64,000 nucleotides of DNA, taken from positions 46,398,057-46,462,056 of the forward strand of contig CP141137.1 of the NCBI GenBank assembly GCA_035236585.1, given 5' to 3'. The notes under the pieces were generated by a model. The model was not told where the DNA came from. It worked only from the letters and a program-made list of their open reading frames with translations, and made no database searches. Positions 13,334 to 24,295 of the stretch are shown piece by piece. Made by a program: the position numbers and the translations under genes. Every line of letters begins with the position of its first letter. Position 1 is the stretch's first letter. Source of the DNA: Warburgia ugandensis (Eukaryota; Streptophyta; Magnoliopsida; Canellales; Canellaceae).

Positions 13334-14390
13334 GAATTCCTGTGACACATAGTGTGACACCTCGGGTTTTCTAAAATCCTTTTCCAATACATATATTAAT
13401 AGCAAAAATTTTATTATTACAAAGTAGGCAGGATCCCTAAAATAAAACTCAAATATTTAGAAATTTTTTGCAATGTTAAGGAAAACCCCGAGGGTCATTT
13501 GCACCCGAAACTACAATGCTAAACCAAATCACTTTCAAACACTCTGAGCATGCTCAAATACAAAACCACAAGAAATTATGCAACTGCAAAGAGACGATGA
13601 TAATAAAAGTCCCAAAGCTCTAAGGTCCATCCAAAGTCACCACATCATCCATATGTAAGCATATACACACTATACAGTGGTATGGGTCTAATATATCAAA
13701 ATAGACAAATATCTAGATAGAGTACCAAAAGTATGATACCAATCTAAAGACATACACTACTATGTCCCCGAATACAAAAAGTATAGGGTCCTCAAGTCCT
13801 TGTCCAAATCTGCACTATTCCACTTGCTTCTCTCTCTGACTGTCGTGCTCCAAGTCTGAGGCATTGCTTTGCAATGCCTCAACAAGCTATGCTTGTGTAG
13901 GTGATTTACATTCAATATAAAATGATAAGAAATAACATGGTACAAAAACCTCAGAGTCATACAATGAAGAATATACCAGATCCATGATATAAATAAGGCA
14001 ACATAAGTCATGGTGTCAAAACATGCAAAATCCAAAAAGATACGTAGATACAAGTAAGCCATAACCACGTGAGTCTATATCTAAAGAACAACATAAACTG
14101 CATATCAAAAGCATCAAAACATCATACATGGTCAAGCCCTATGAGTGTCTCAGGTACACTCACAGCAACACGGGGTCAACTCTCAATACCATCCGCTTTC
14201 ACCCACAACAGGGCACTCAGGCACTCACAGAAAGGTGCATTCTAGTTCCGCTTTCATCTTTCACCCACACGAGCACTCAGGCACTCACGGAAAGATGCAA
14301 TTCACGCCCACTTTCACCCTTTCACCCACAAGGTTATTGACAACAATGAAGGATCTATTTAGGTCCACTTAGACCATCAGCACCAACTTC
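13334..14390 (-). mobile_element. Gypsy-type LTR remnant
   Basis: Read on the minus strand, the sequence ends AGAAAACCCGAGGTGTCACA, like the ...AAACCCGGGTCGTCACA end of the long LTR at 27672-32420. It also holds the phrases typical of such LTRs (for example GTACACTGAG-like and CTCACAGC repeats on the plus strand at 14145-14330). The other end is truncated and no target duplication is seen. Old, broken fossil. Confidence 0.4.
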
Positions 14391-14580
14391 CACAAAGTTC
14401 TTTGTACAATATTGCAGTTGCATGGTCTCATTATGGCTCCTCATGCAATGGAGGACCACCCTGAGATTTCAAACAATTATCAGAGAGACAATCATTTTAT
14501 GGTAATTGTATCTCTCTTTTGTAATCTTCAATATAATAGATTGGGACCTTAACATTCAATATGTCACATACTGTTGATAG

Positions 14581-15330
14581 GGTTGCATTGGAGCTGCAGA
14601 TGGGACATTGATATCTGTTACAGTTTTTGCTGCGGGTCCTCGCAATTTGTCAAAGTGGCATACTAGGAAAGGGTTCCTCGTACAGAATGTTCTTACATGC
14701 TGCAATTTTGACATGCAGTTCACTTATGTGCTTGCTGGCTTTGAGGGATCTGCACATGACTCTGTCGTGTTGAAAGTGGCTCTTACAAGAGGAGGAGCAC
14801 GGTTGACAATTCTTGACGGTAAATCCATTATGTGTTTACATTTGTAAGTTCTACCTTGATGCCTTGTTCCTTAATTGCTCATGCATTTATGATACAAGGA
14901 ATTACTTCTTGGTCGACGAGGGTTATGCAAATAGGCAACAATTTCTTGCCCCTTATCGAAAGACTAGGTGTCATCTAAAGAAGTTAGCCCAAGGAATGCC
15001 ACAACCACAAATTGCGGGGGAGTTATTCAACCTTCGATACGCGTAGCTGAGGAACGTAGTAGAAAGAACATTTAGTGTTCTAAAGGCCAAATTTCCCATT
15101 CTCAAGACTGCGCCTCCCTTTCCTCTTAGGACACGGTTGATCTTGTCAAAGCATTATGTGCACTACACAATTTTATGCGACAAGAACCCATTGATGATAC
15201 ATGGCTGGCAGAGAAGATGGGAGACAATCTTGATTCTCAAAGTGACAATGATAATGACAGATGCAACTTAAGTAGTTATTCAGAGGATGAAATTATCACC
15301 TATGTAAACTTCGAAAGGGTGAATGCCGGT
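14581..15330 (+). pseudogene. PIF/Harbinger DDE transposase (DDE_Tnp_4), broken
   Basis: The translated blocks are GCIGAADGTLISV (first catalytic Asp in ADGT), WHTRKGFLVQNVLTCCNFDM, FTYVLAGFEGSAHDSVVLK (second Asp), NYFLVDEGYANRQQFLAPYR, LRNVVERTFSVLKAKFPIL (catalytic Glu in VER) and KALCALHNFMRQEPIDDTWL. This is the usual order of the plant HARBI1/ALP1-like nuclease. Exon-like blocks run from 14581 to about 14818 and from about 14899 onward, with an AT-rich intron between. A TAG interrupts the ...NLRYA-LRNVVER segment at 15045-15047, and the frame shifts again before KALCALHNF. An upstream piece (about 14400-14500, PHAMEDHPEISNNYQRD) may be the preceding exon. The N-terminal half is missing or unrecognisable. 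It is the diagnostic gene of the surrounding 8829-20250 element. Confidence 0.85.
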
Positions 15331-15665
15331 ATGCAAGTGTTGCATCAGGATGAGCCAAAGATGCAGGGTTTACAAACAGTCATGATGAGACTGACAATTC
15401 ACAGAGCACACAATTACACCCTACTTAGGAGTCCTCTTGTTAAGATGTTGCTGCTTGGCACGCTTCCATTGCACACAAACTGTGGTTTGATTATGTACAT
15501 AGAAATAACCAGTAGATGTTCGTTCATGTCACAGAAAATGTTGTATTGAAACTCTTATTTAAGGATGTATTACTTGATTGCTTGATTGTTGTTACTTGAA
15601 TGCTTATATTAATTGTATATACTTCTTATACACAAATTATATGCACATGGTATCTTCTTACAGGA

Positions 15666-16058
15666 ATGGAGCAAAACCCCCACCCCTTATGTGCATGCGG
15701 CCAAGGGCCTATGCTATTGCTCCAAGTATAGTCGAAGCCTAATTGTGGGAAGTGGTACCTACGTTGTCCTACTAATGAACAACATACAAGATGGTTTATC
15801 TAGCTTGATGAGTACATGCCAGTTGAGCTACCACCCTTACCACCAATTGGGACGACAATTCGCCGAAGGGAACAGTGTGATGGGGGATTCGATCAAAATG
15901 TGGTGTTGAAGCCCACTATTGCATTACAAGATGGAGGATGCGACCGTGTCTCCCTTGTATTTAATGCCCCCTCTTCATCATTCAATGCAGTAGCATATGT
16001 CCTTGGTGGACTTCTACTTGTATTTATTGTTCTTATGATTGCAACTATGTTTATATAA
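15666..16058 (+). pseudogene. GRF-type zinc-finger protein with C-terminal membrane helix
   Basis: The ATG at 15666 opens a 130-codon reading frame that ends in a TAA at 16056-16058. It encodes CACG near residues 11-14, then KPNCGKWYLRCP and RWF-LDE, the pattern of a GRF zinc finger (usual form CxCG...NPGRxFYxCP...C.FFxWxDE). A hydrophobic stretch, VLGGLLLVFIVLMIATMFI, lies at the C-terminus. Small plant GRF proteins often pair one finger with one terminal membrane segment. Two in-frame TAG codons interrupt the finger region, and the second half of the frame is otherwise open. It lies in the Harbinger element just after its transposase, so it is a captured copy or an old accessory gene. The function of this protein group is unclear. 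Confidence 0.6.
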
Positions 16059-17205
16059 TATGTATCTTAAAAACTACATTGACCTTGTTTGTTATGCCAC
16101 TTTCACTGGAGCTAATGCAATGAAGATTTTTCATTCTCAACTATATTGGCTGATGTAGCTTCTCTAAATTTTGATTTTGATGATTTATTTACATGAATAT
16201 GCTTTTCTCTTTAATCGTGGAAAGAATAAAGTCCCAGTTTTATTTATTCTATGTTTTCTGTTTTAATTATGTTCATGAGCAATAATATAATCTTTCTATA
16301 ACCAGTTTATTGTTCAACTAACCTATCTGATTTATGTGTAACTAGCTTAAGACATGGATCTAATAGTAAAGAGAGGAATTGGTTAGTATCACATTTGTTT
16401 TTTATTTATAGGGGTAATGGGAGTTTTGATTGTTTTTGTTGAGTGGTTGAATTTTTGGGTACATCCATTGAAGATGAACTTGTTCATATTAATTGATGTA
16501 AAAGGTACAGTAATACATTCAAAGTTATTTTAATCCTCTCCAAAATCATCTCTAACCTTGCCCTTCATGTGCAAGGTGGTTAGAAGCAGTTAATCAAAGC
16601 ATTGAACGTGGGAAAGTTATTGGTTTTAGCTCAATTTGCCATGATGCTAGTAATTGAGTGTTTTCTTACACATGCCTATTTGGTTCTTCTTCTTGTAGAT
16701 TGCTCTCAGCTTGTTGGAACTGAAATTAATGTATGCAACAATTACAAACCAAGGAGGCAAGTGATGGAGCTCAGTGAGGTTGATGGAGATGAAGACAGAT
16801 TGGGATCAGTATTGGTATTGTGACATTGCAGAAAGCATGAAAATTACATGTTGAATTGCAAAGATATCATAAAGTAACTCTTGTTTTTTATATTTTGTTT
16901 ATCAACATCATGATTCTACTGATTGAAGAGAAAATGGTTTTATAAACCCACTAGCTAAAATATGTAGATATTGGATTGGACTATTCTGAGAAGATAAGGA
17001 CCTGAGGATGATATAGATAGGTCACTTGTCTTTGCCAAGGGATACACTTTGGATAATGTGGCTTTTCCTTTTCTCCTCTTCTTATGTTTCTAAGTTAAAT
17101 GGTGGTGACCTTGTTGGTGCATTGCAAAGTAATGTTTGTGAACATATAGTTGTCTTTTTTATTAATGTATTTGTTAATCCATTTAAAAAGTTTGTTGCTT
17201 GAATC
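16059..17205. other. no recognisable gene; one possible exon near 16700
   Basis: The stretch is AT-rich. At 16690-16830, after TTCTTCTTGTAG (acceptor-like), one frame reads IALSLLELKLMYATITNQGG, which looks like coding sequence, but I do not recognise it. Confidence 0.35.
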
Positions 17206-17510
17206 AACATGGTGAAACTAGTAGTAGTTTCCTCTAAGTTTGTAGCGTTTGCAAACCATGTGTATAAGGATGCACTTGTTTGGGAGCATTTGTTAACTAG
17301 TCTAGTTCCAATGTTTGCTGCACAACGCAGAAGAGGAGCATGTTTATTTAGACTCAACCAACACCTAATCCTTCATCTCTCATGTTATATCCTGGAAAGC
17401 CTGTTATGGAAGTTGGAACTGCTGACTTTCCAAATGCACACTCAGCAATGAATTCAGCTCTAGCCAAAGGAGTGTATGCATTGATGGTGTGGTTGGCTTG
17501 GTCTTGCAAT
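17206..17510 (+). pseudogene. mitochondrial NifU-like protein (NFU4/NFU5 type), captured fragment
   Basis: One frame gives HLLTSLVPMFAAQRRRG-like sequence at 17284-17340 and the next frame gives TQPTPNPSSLMLYPGKPVME, VGTADFPNAHSAMNSALAKG and VYAL. This is the junction between the targeting presequence and the N-terminal NFU domain of plant mitochondrial NFU4/NFU5, which deliver Fe-S clusters. The fragment is broken by a TAG just before TQPTP (the usual residue there gives MFIQTQ), a frame change near 17341, and a one-base loss after VYAL, where IDGV would be expected. The CxxC-bearing C-terminal NFU domain is absent. It is embedded in the Harbinger element. Confidence 0.8.
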
Positions 17511-18340
17511 TTTCATTTAATTTCCTGCTTAGTGATACAAATCTAAGGAAAATCTGAGGTATTGCTTCAAGGAGATTCATAAAATGAATAGAAATATCGA
17601 AAGAAAATGTCGCAAAATTGTTGTATGTGATATGACTGATATCTGAATTATTGCAAAATCTCTAGTTCAAATGGGAGAATACGAAGATAACTATCATGTT
17701 CCAAGTGCTTCACACTCTTTAAATAAGTAAAATGCCTTTCCTAGCATATCAAACATTTCCACTATATTTTGAGTATACGAGTCTCATACTTGCTCTTTTA
17801 GTTGCTCTATTCATACACAATATCTTAACCATGTCCAACATCTATCAAAACACTGCACCATACTCTGTCCCTGTATCCTTGTACACACCAACATTTGTAT
17901 CACTTTGGCTATAATAGATCACTTTCCATTAATAAGAAGGGAAATGATAAACTTTGGCCAAAATTCTCAACCATTGGATTGTGCTACTCCTAGCTTTTGT
18001 TGTCCTGAGGTGTAAATCCTCAAGTATATTTGACTTTAAGTCGAGATGTACTTCTGCTATTTATTACAGTGATGGTTCACTTGATCCAGAGGCACCATCT
18101 ATTCAACAATTTCTGGTGTAACTTGAAACAATTATTTTTGTTCTTTTAGCCTGAATATATTTGTGAGACATGCAAATTTACTTATCCTTAGTAGGACAAG
18201 TCATTTGCTAACTTGGATTCTCAAGAATCCAACAAAATTGAAACTACTAGACAACCAAGTATCATTATTTCCAATTTGTCAATGCTATAGAGCCATTTTC
18301 ACTAACACGTTGTATATACTGAATCTTTGTTGCAGACAGC
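17511..18340. other. no gene recognised
   Basis: AT-rich, probably captured intron or spacer. SDGSLDPEAPSIQQF can be read near 18070-18115, but it is too short to assign. Confidence 0.4.
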
Positions 18341-18665
18341 TCAATCATATTGGCTGAATTTGGATCCTTCTTGAAAGGACACTGGTCCTCCCATGCACCG
18401 CTTCTTCCACCCTGACGATAACCAAACTACTGACCCAGACGACCGAGTCTGGGGTGGTCATGAGTGTACATATTCAATTGTTACAAGCTTTGTAGACAAA
18501 GGAAGAATAAGGGAGCATTATGTCAGGATAAGTAGATGGCCTTGGATGACCGTCTCAAGGAATGAGGACTAGAGCTGGGAGCTGGCAAGTCACTTATATC
18601 ACTACAGAAGTGTGCCTAACCCTGAGAAGGAGGATGACACTGGACCATTATTTTTGGTCTATTAA
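18341..18665 (+). pseudogene. unrecognised host-like coding fragment
   Basis: One frame reads TGPPMHRFFHPDDNQTTDPD, DRVWGGHECTYSIVTSFVDK, GRIREHYVRISRWPWMTVSR, SWELASHLYHYRSVPNPEKE and DDTGPLFLVY, with a stop before KDTGPP, one in place of a residue before SWEL, and one at the end. The density of Trp, His, Pro and Tyr and the lack of repeats argue for a real, once-conserved protein. I cannot name the family. The DNA is more GC-rich than its surroundings. It is the last of several gene-like fragments in the Harbinger element. Confidence 0.5.
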
Positions 18666-19166
18666 GTATCTGATGCTGGTAACTCCTTGTAGCTTTTAGG
18701 TTAGGGAATAGCGAGATTTAATTAGGGGGTTTATGCTTGATGTTGTTTTTATAGTTCTATTGTAAGAACATCAACTATAGTAGTGCATATATTTGTAGCT
18801 AGTTTGACGAGTTCTTTTTAACTAAATGTGGGGGGCAAGCTCAAAGCTTTAGTTGATTGATTGTTTTATAAGAAGCTTGTATATGATGTTCTGGTATTGC
18901 TTACAAGCAGTTATCCTGCTGAATCATTGTGCATGGATGAAATGGGCAGCATATGGTAGGAGGCCTTGGATCATCGACTGCGAAAGGCCTGCTGATCCAA
19001 TTGTGCGTGCCATCACTAGGTCCTATCGTCTCTTTAGGGGTGTTTGTGTTTTTATCCCTGTAAAACTACAAATTGATTACCTTGGCTAATGCAACAAGTT
19101 CTTCATCAGTGATGACCCTTTGGCCTTCGGCTCATGAATTTCTTGGTTGTGGATTGTAAGCAATGT
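18666..19166. other. no gene recognised
   Basis: A frame at 18939-19087 reads WAAYGRRPWIIDCERPADPI and may be a further piece of captured coding DNA, but it resembles nothing I know. Confidence 0.35.
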
Positions 19167-19348
19167 GAAGGAGAGCCTTGGCACAATGGAAGAGTTGTTG
19201 TCATGTGACCTTGAGGTCATGGGTTCAAGGCGTGGGAACAGCCTCTTGCAAAATGCAAGGTAAAGCTGTTTACTATTGACCCTTGTGGTCCGCCCCTTCT
19301 TCGGACTCCCCATACTTAGGAGCTTCATGCACTAGAACTGCTCGTTTA
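19167..19348 (+). mobile_element. Au SINE, full length
   Basis: It begins GAAGGAGAGCCTTGGCACAA (A box) and contains GGTTCAAGGC (B-box region), AACAGCCTCTTGCAAAATGC and GTGGTCCGCCCCTTC. The flanks TGGATTGTAAGCAATGT (19150-19166) and TGGATTGCAAGTAATGT (19349-19365) are a 17-bp target duplication with two differences. It inserted into the Harbinger element. Confidence 0.92.
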
Positions 19349-19929
19349 TGGATTGCAAGTAATGTCCTATTATTTTTGCCACAGCCCCTCCAACAATGAG
19401 GTTCAGATTTGATACATGGTTCATCCATACACGATGATGGACCAACAGATTTATTTGTTAAGGGCATCCTCACCTGTGCACACTCATATTCTCTTAAAGC
19501 AAAGGATACTCATTCGGTGCTATGGAATCTTGGCAGGTTAATGTATTCTCTATGGTGACATGTCATACAAGGATTTCAATTCAAAACATGTAGCTAGTAA
19601 GGAGGAGGATCCAAACTCTTCTTTCATGGGACGTGCAGGGAATAATCTAGCATTTAGGAAGCTACTTCTTGAGCTTCTATTACTGATAATCACACACCAA
19701 AATAGCATATGCATTGATTAATCACCAACATAGATCAACTTTTTACTCGTCTTTCTTTCTAGCAATAAAAAACAATCATACAAAGTAAATCAGAATGCAC
19801 AATGATGCATGAATCAAAAGCACATCTTACAGCTACTCATCATACATTTGTGGCCTTCAAGGATTCAAAACAAATAATGGGGCTAGTATTCAGTGATACA
19901 ATCCTTGGGCTTTGGGAATATCATGGCAT
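19349..19929. other. no gene recognised
   Basis: Harbinger interior without coding signs or clear repeats. Confidence 0.45.
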
Positions 19930-20250
19930 AGATGAATGGCTTCAGATGAATGGCCCAGATCATTGATGAATATCAAGGTGTTAGTTGATATTATGGCATA
20001 TGTCAGAAATATAGCTTATTTAACTGTGATATCTAAGAGGCATATGTTTCTCATATCTGAGGCATATCTCAGATATCGTCAAAAATATCATCAAAGATAT
20101 CACAGAACAAATATCACATATCTCAGATATCATACAAGATATCATAGAACATATGACACATATCTTAGATATCACACAAGTTATCATGGGAGATATCGCA
20201 AGAGATGTGCCAACAATATGCCAAACATGTGCTATTAAATAAACCCCCCC
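19930..20250. repeat. Harbinger right subterminal GATATC array
   Basis: GATATC, AGATATC and GGCATAT motifs recur every 20-40 bp (for example AGATATCACAGAACAAATAT), ending in the TTAAATAAACCCCCCC terminus. It mirrors the left array at 8830-9076. Confidence 0.85.
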
Positions 20251-20253
20251 TTA

Positions 20254-20646
20254 TTCATTGTATACATGAGGTGGAGCAAACAAAAAAATTTGAAAAAATA
20301 AAAATACTTTAAAAGTTCAAACTTTTAAAGTCATTTTTTTACAAAACGACTTTAAAAGTTGACACTTAAAAAGATTAAAAAATTTAAAGTCTTTTTTTTA
20401 TATAAAAAATGACTTTAAAAGTCATGATATATTGTTTAAATATTTTTACTTTCGAAGTCACTTATATAAAAACGACTTCTAAAATCACAAACTTTTGAAG
20501 TTGCTTACAAAAACAACTTTAAAAGTCACAAACATTTAAAGTCATTTAAAAACAACTTTAACAGTTGATGACTTTCCAAATCGCTTCATAAGCAGCGACT
20601 TGTATTATCACTTTTTACAGACTTTAAAAGCCCCTATGTAGTAGTG
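20254..20646. repeat. CACTA right subterminal repeats and terminus
   Basis: Inverted AAGTC..GACTT motifs recur every 30-60 bp from about 20300, and the segment ends CCCCTATGTAGTAGTG. It is the counterpart of 353-810. Confidence 0.8.
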
Positions 20647-20813
20647 TGTTTTTGTTAACCTTGGCATGAAGTTCCATTATTTTGGGAAGTTGTTCCCCTA
20701 TTGTGTCTCATATAGTATCATTTTTATTCAAGAAAAAGAAGAGAATGCAGCCCTAAAATATATTCAGGGAATCGATAGTCTATGTTGCTTTCAATAATGG
20801 AACTCCATCATTC
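20647..20813 (+). repeat. right copy of the ~168-bp tandem repeat
   Basis: Near-copy of 183-349, from TGTTTTTGTTAACC to CTCCATCATTC. It marks the other side of the CACTA insertion. Confidence 0.85.
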
Positions 20814-21784
20814 ATTTTTCACTTTTGCAATCTATTGACACAGTAAGGACTAACCTAAGCATGTACCATCCAAGACAAGGGGGTTCCATAGTTTGACAAA
20901 GGACATAAGTTTGTGCCTTCATATAGCTTTATGGGCAAGTAGGGAGGCTTATTCTAGTACGGAGGAAGTCATTCCTCAACCTTGCACTGTTAGGTGTTAA
21001 TTAGGGTTCTTAACCAGTTTCATAATGACCAATTACCGTAGGAGTTCCCGCTAACACAATTCGATGGTGTCACACCCTTCACACAAAAGAGAATGTCTAA
21101 TTTGACAAAAGAAACACCAACACCATGTGAAAGCTAGAGACTCAGCTTCTCTCCTGACACTTGGAGATGATAAGCAAATGAGGAAGCAACTAGCTAAAGA
21201 GGAGTTCAATTAAAATTGATTACCATGAACTTCTTTCTCATGGAAGGAGTAGATTATAATACAAACTTTGACCTCTATTGTATGTACTATATCTATAAGT
21301 TTTTCATATGGCCACCATCTCTTTTAATTTTGGGCGAGCACATAGAAACTTGCTTGGTGTTTAATTAGATCTCTCTATGATAACTTTCACCCACCATTCA
21401 AAAGAAATTAAAATGTTCTGTTAACTAGAAGAGGGAGTGCCAACATTATGTTTAGGTTAAGGAAAAGCGATAAAGCGACTGCGAAACTAATTTGCTTATG
21501 GGACAAGTAGAAGTCATTGACTGCAACTTGATACCTTTTTAAAGTTTGAAGTGCTACAAATCAGTGATGTAATATGACCATTTCCCTACCAAACGTCGAC
21601 AAAGGCAACCTAGCACTTCTCAAAGAAAGGGCATTGTGTCCCTCATTGATTTGTCCTTCTTCCTTAAGTAATCTAGAGCTTGCTTCTTAATCATGCTCTT
21701 AGTTTAAGAGGTGTTTTATGTAAGAGAAATGTGTAGTCCTGTCCATTATAGAAAATAAGGTTATATATATATATATATATATAT
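20814..21784. other. intergenic, no gene seen
   Basis: There is no coding resemblance. A (TA)n run lies at about 21764-21784 directly against the next element. Confidence 0.45.
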
Positions 21785-22545
21785 AATGCCATTACATTTT
21801 GGCAATTTTGCAACAACAAAAAAAAGTCCAACATTTTGTTGATTTTGCAAAATTTCCATTAAGTTTTACACATCTTTGCAAAAATGTTATTTTGTTAGTT
21901 TCCCATCTTAATTCTCAGTTAAAAATTTTTAAATTTCATCTTTGCCTTCTCTATTCTCCCTGATTCCAGTCATATCCTTCCTCAGCATTCTCATTGGCAG
22001 TCAACAACCCCTATTTTTCGATAAAATCCATGTTCCCCACATTGCTAGCTAGCCTCCCATTTCCGACCTATCCATCCCGCTAGCGGCAACAGCCCCCGTT
22101 TTTGGCACACCCTACCTCAACAGTAGCCCACTGTTTCTGGCGCACCCCACCTCACCCCTTAGCAACCCCCCATCCAACCGCATCCATAGCCACCCACAAC
22201 CTTGACCCCGACACCCCCCTGGCGTGCACCCACACTAGATTGGCAACTCCCCCTCGCTCACCCCCACCCTCTATTTCCAAACCACTGGGTTTTGATAATC
22301 CTTGTTTCTAACACCTTCCCTACTCGCACCTGCACCAAACTTCTATGTCTGTGAGGTAGCAGTCTATTAGACAAGGGTAATATTGAAAATTTATAAAAAC
22401 TAACAAGGAGGATAAAAACCTAATAGAATAACCTTTTTGCAAAGATGTATAAAACTTAAAGGCAATTTTCAAAATCAAGAAAATGTTAGATTTTTTATTT
22501 TATTTTTTGCAAAATCACCAAAATGGAATGGCATTTTTACAAAAA
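21785..22545. mobile_element. small Mutator-like element with long inverted ends and C-rich core
   Basis: The left arm (about 21785-21950) starts AATGCCATTACATTTTGG and holds GATTTTGCAAAATTTCC, GTTTTACACATCTTTGCAAA and GTTATTTTGTTAG. The right arm (about 22365-22545), reverse-complemented, gives AATGCCATTCCATTTTGG, GTTTTATACATCTTTGCAAA and GTTATTCTATTAG. Inverted repeats of ~120-170 bp suit a MULE. The core (about 21960-22320) is strikingly C-rich (CACCCC and CCCCCC runs) against AT-rich arms, as in gene-capturing Pack-MULEs. Its one plus-strand frame is proline/threonine-rich and is not recognised. The left boundary merges into a (TA)n run, so the 9-bp target duplication cannot be read. Confidence 0.65.
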
Positions 22546-24295
22546 AGTCAAAAAATAAAGCTACAAAATGACTGAAGTATTCTTGAAGTGGCTTTAAATT
22601 TTTGAATCATTGATATCATTCTTATTTTGGTATTTTCATGGATCTCTTATTTATTCTCTCTCTTTGTTTTTTTCTTATTCACAAAAGCTACTCCTAGAGT
22701 ATTCGCTTTCAAATCTCTCTCTAAAGACACCACTTTTATAAATTGATGAATGACCAAGATTGATTCTTGGGATGTTTTCTTAGTATAAGATTTTTCAAAA
22801 GTTTAGAATTGGAAATACATCCAATATTTATTCTAGGTATTCATGGAAGAGGTCCTAAACCACATTTGTAATTGAAGAGAACCAAAGTTGGAGAAAATTA
22901 ACAATTTTTTTTATTCTGGAAGAGGTAGTCTATTTCTTTTCTAATTCCTTTATGGGTTTTGATTAGAAGAAGAAAGTTAGAAAAATGTTACTGGGTTTCT
23001 CTCATCTTTTATTGTTAAGGGATGGAATTAGGTTGTTGTGAATGGTGGTGTTATAGGTATTTTTACCATCAAACAAAAGTAAAAAAGGATAATTTTGAGA
23101 GGATGATTATGATGAAACATCTTTTCCACATGGGCAGTTTTAGAACTCCTTTTTTCAAGCAAATAAAGAACCTTTTTAGTAGTTGGACTCTTTATTTAAT
23201 TATGAGTTATGACTTTGCTCAGCATAGGAGTTCTTCTTCACTCATAGAAAATTTTGCACTAAATTAAAGTTGAGTATTGTAAGAATTTCTCTCTATACTA
23301 TTTTATTGTTAAGAAAATTTAATGTTTCACCTTCTTCAAAAAGGATCAACCTCGACTTTTGATATATAGAATGCAATGTAAGTCTTCTATTTTGTTTCAG
23401 TTTAGAATAACTTATTGTAGATTCATGTTGGGGGCCAAAAAGTCACATTTCTATGTCTTTATGCTAGCAAAGAGTACAAATAAACCTATGTGCTCAATAA
23501 ATTAAAGAAGATAGAGTTCTCCTAAAACATCTAACAGAAAAAAGTTAAGAGACATAGAAGTTAGGCCCCTACCTCTACCATTTTTATGGTTAAAAAATGG
23601 ACATTATTTTAAGGAAAACCAAAAATTTCAGTTTTCTAGGTCATTACTTTAGCTCATAATACCAATCAACCATACCCAAATTATCTTTGGTAGGAATGTC
23701 ATCAATGAGAACATAAGTTGGCCAACTTTTACATAATCCGAATCAGTGATCTCATAAGAAATTATATAAAAAGTTACATATAAAGAGCTTGATTAAGGGA
23801 AGATGCTCTCATTATCTCAAATGAGAGTGTTAGATATGATGAGATCACTTCCATGGTGTCACTCCTATGAAATCACCGAAAAGGAGTGTCTCCTTACACA
23901 ACCAATGGTACAAAAATATGTTGGGCAAAGCCCATATCACATCATCAAGGTTGGCCCCCACATGTAGTGGAAAATTGTTATGGTAAGGACACATGTCTTC
24001 CCTCTTATGCAAAAAGATACATACCTTACCTTTAAGATGCCACATTATCCTCCCTTTTCAAGTATAAGAGGAGAGGTTGCATCAAAGGGGGCAAACCCTG
24101 AAATCCAAAAAAAGGCAAGAAAAATTTTGTCACAAGCTTAAGAAACACAAAAGCCAAGGCTGCAAGCGTTTGGGAAGAACAAGGTGCCCTTTTAAAAAAT
24201 TATAAAAGTACCCCAGGGGTCTTCTTCTCTACTTCCTTCGACCTCTCTTTTTTAACAAAACTTGGTGGAGTCTACACATAGACTCCATGGCATCA
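22546..24295. other. intergenic, no gene seen
   Basis: AT-rich. Short frames such as 23022-23267 and the minus-strand one at 24045-23845 show no family resemblance. Confidence 0.45.

Larger units (their letters stand above)
8829..20250 (+). mobile_element. PIF/Harbinger transposon, 11.4 kb, with gene fragments
   Basis: The left end reads AGGGGTTTATTTAACGGCAT and the right end, reverse-complemented, reads GGGGGGGTTTATTTAATAGCA. TTA stands outside both ends (8826-8828 and 20251-20253), the 3-bp target preferred by this superfamily. Joining the flanks across one TTA recreates an uninterrupted repeat also present at about 8584-8650, which fixes the boundaries. A DDE_Tnp_4-type transposase remnant on the plus strand (14581-15330) agrees with the classification. 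GATATC-rich arrays mark both ends. Other contents are an inverted LTR-like element, LTR and SINE remnants, and host-like fragments (Ca2+-ATPase, GRF zinc finger, NFU4/5, one unknown). No Myb/SANT partner ORF was recognised. Non-functional as it stands. Confidence 0.85.

Noticed and set aside
22102-22311. Pro/Thr-rich open frame
   Set aside because: It lies in the C-rich core of the small Mutator-like element. Base bias alone explains the open frame.
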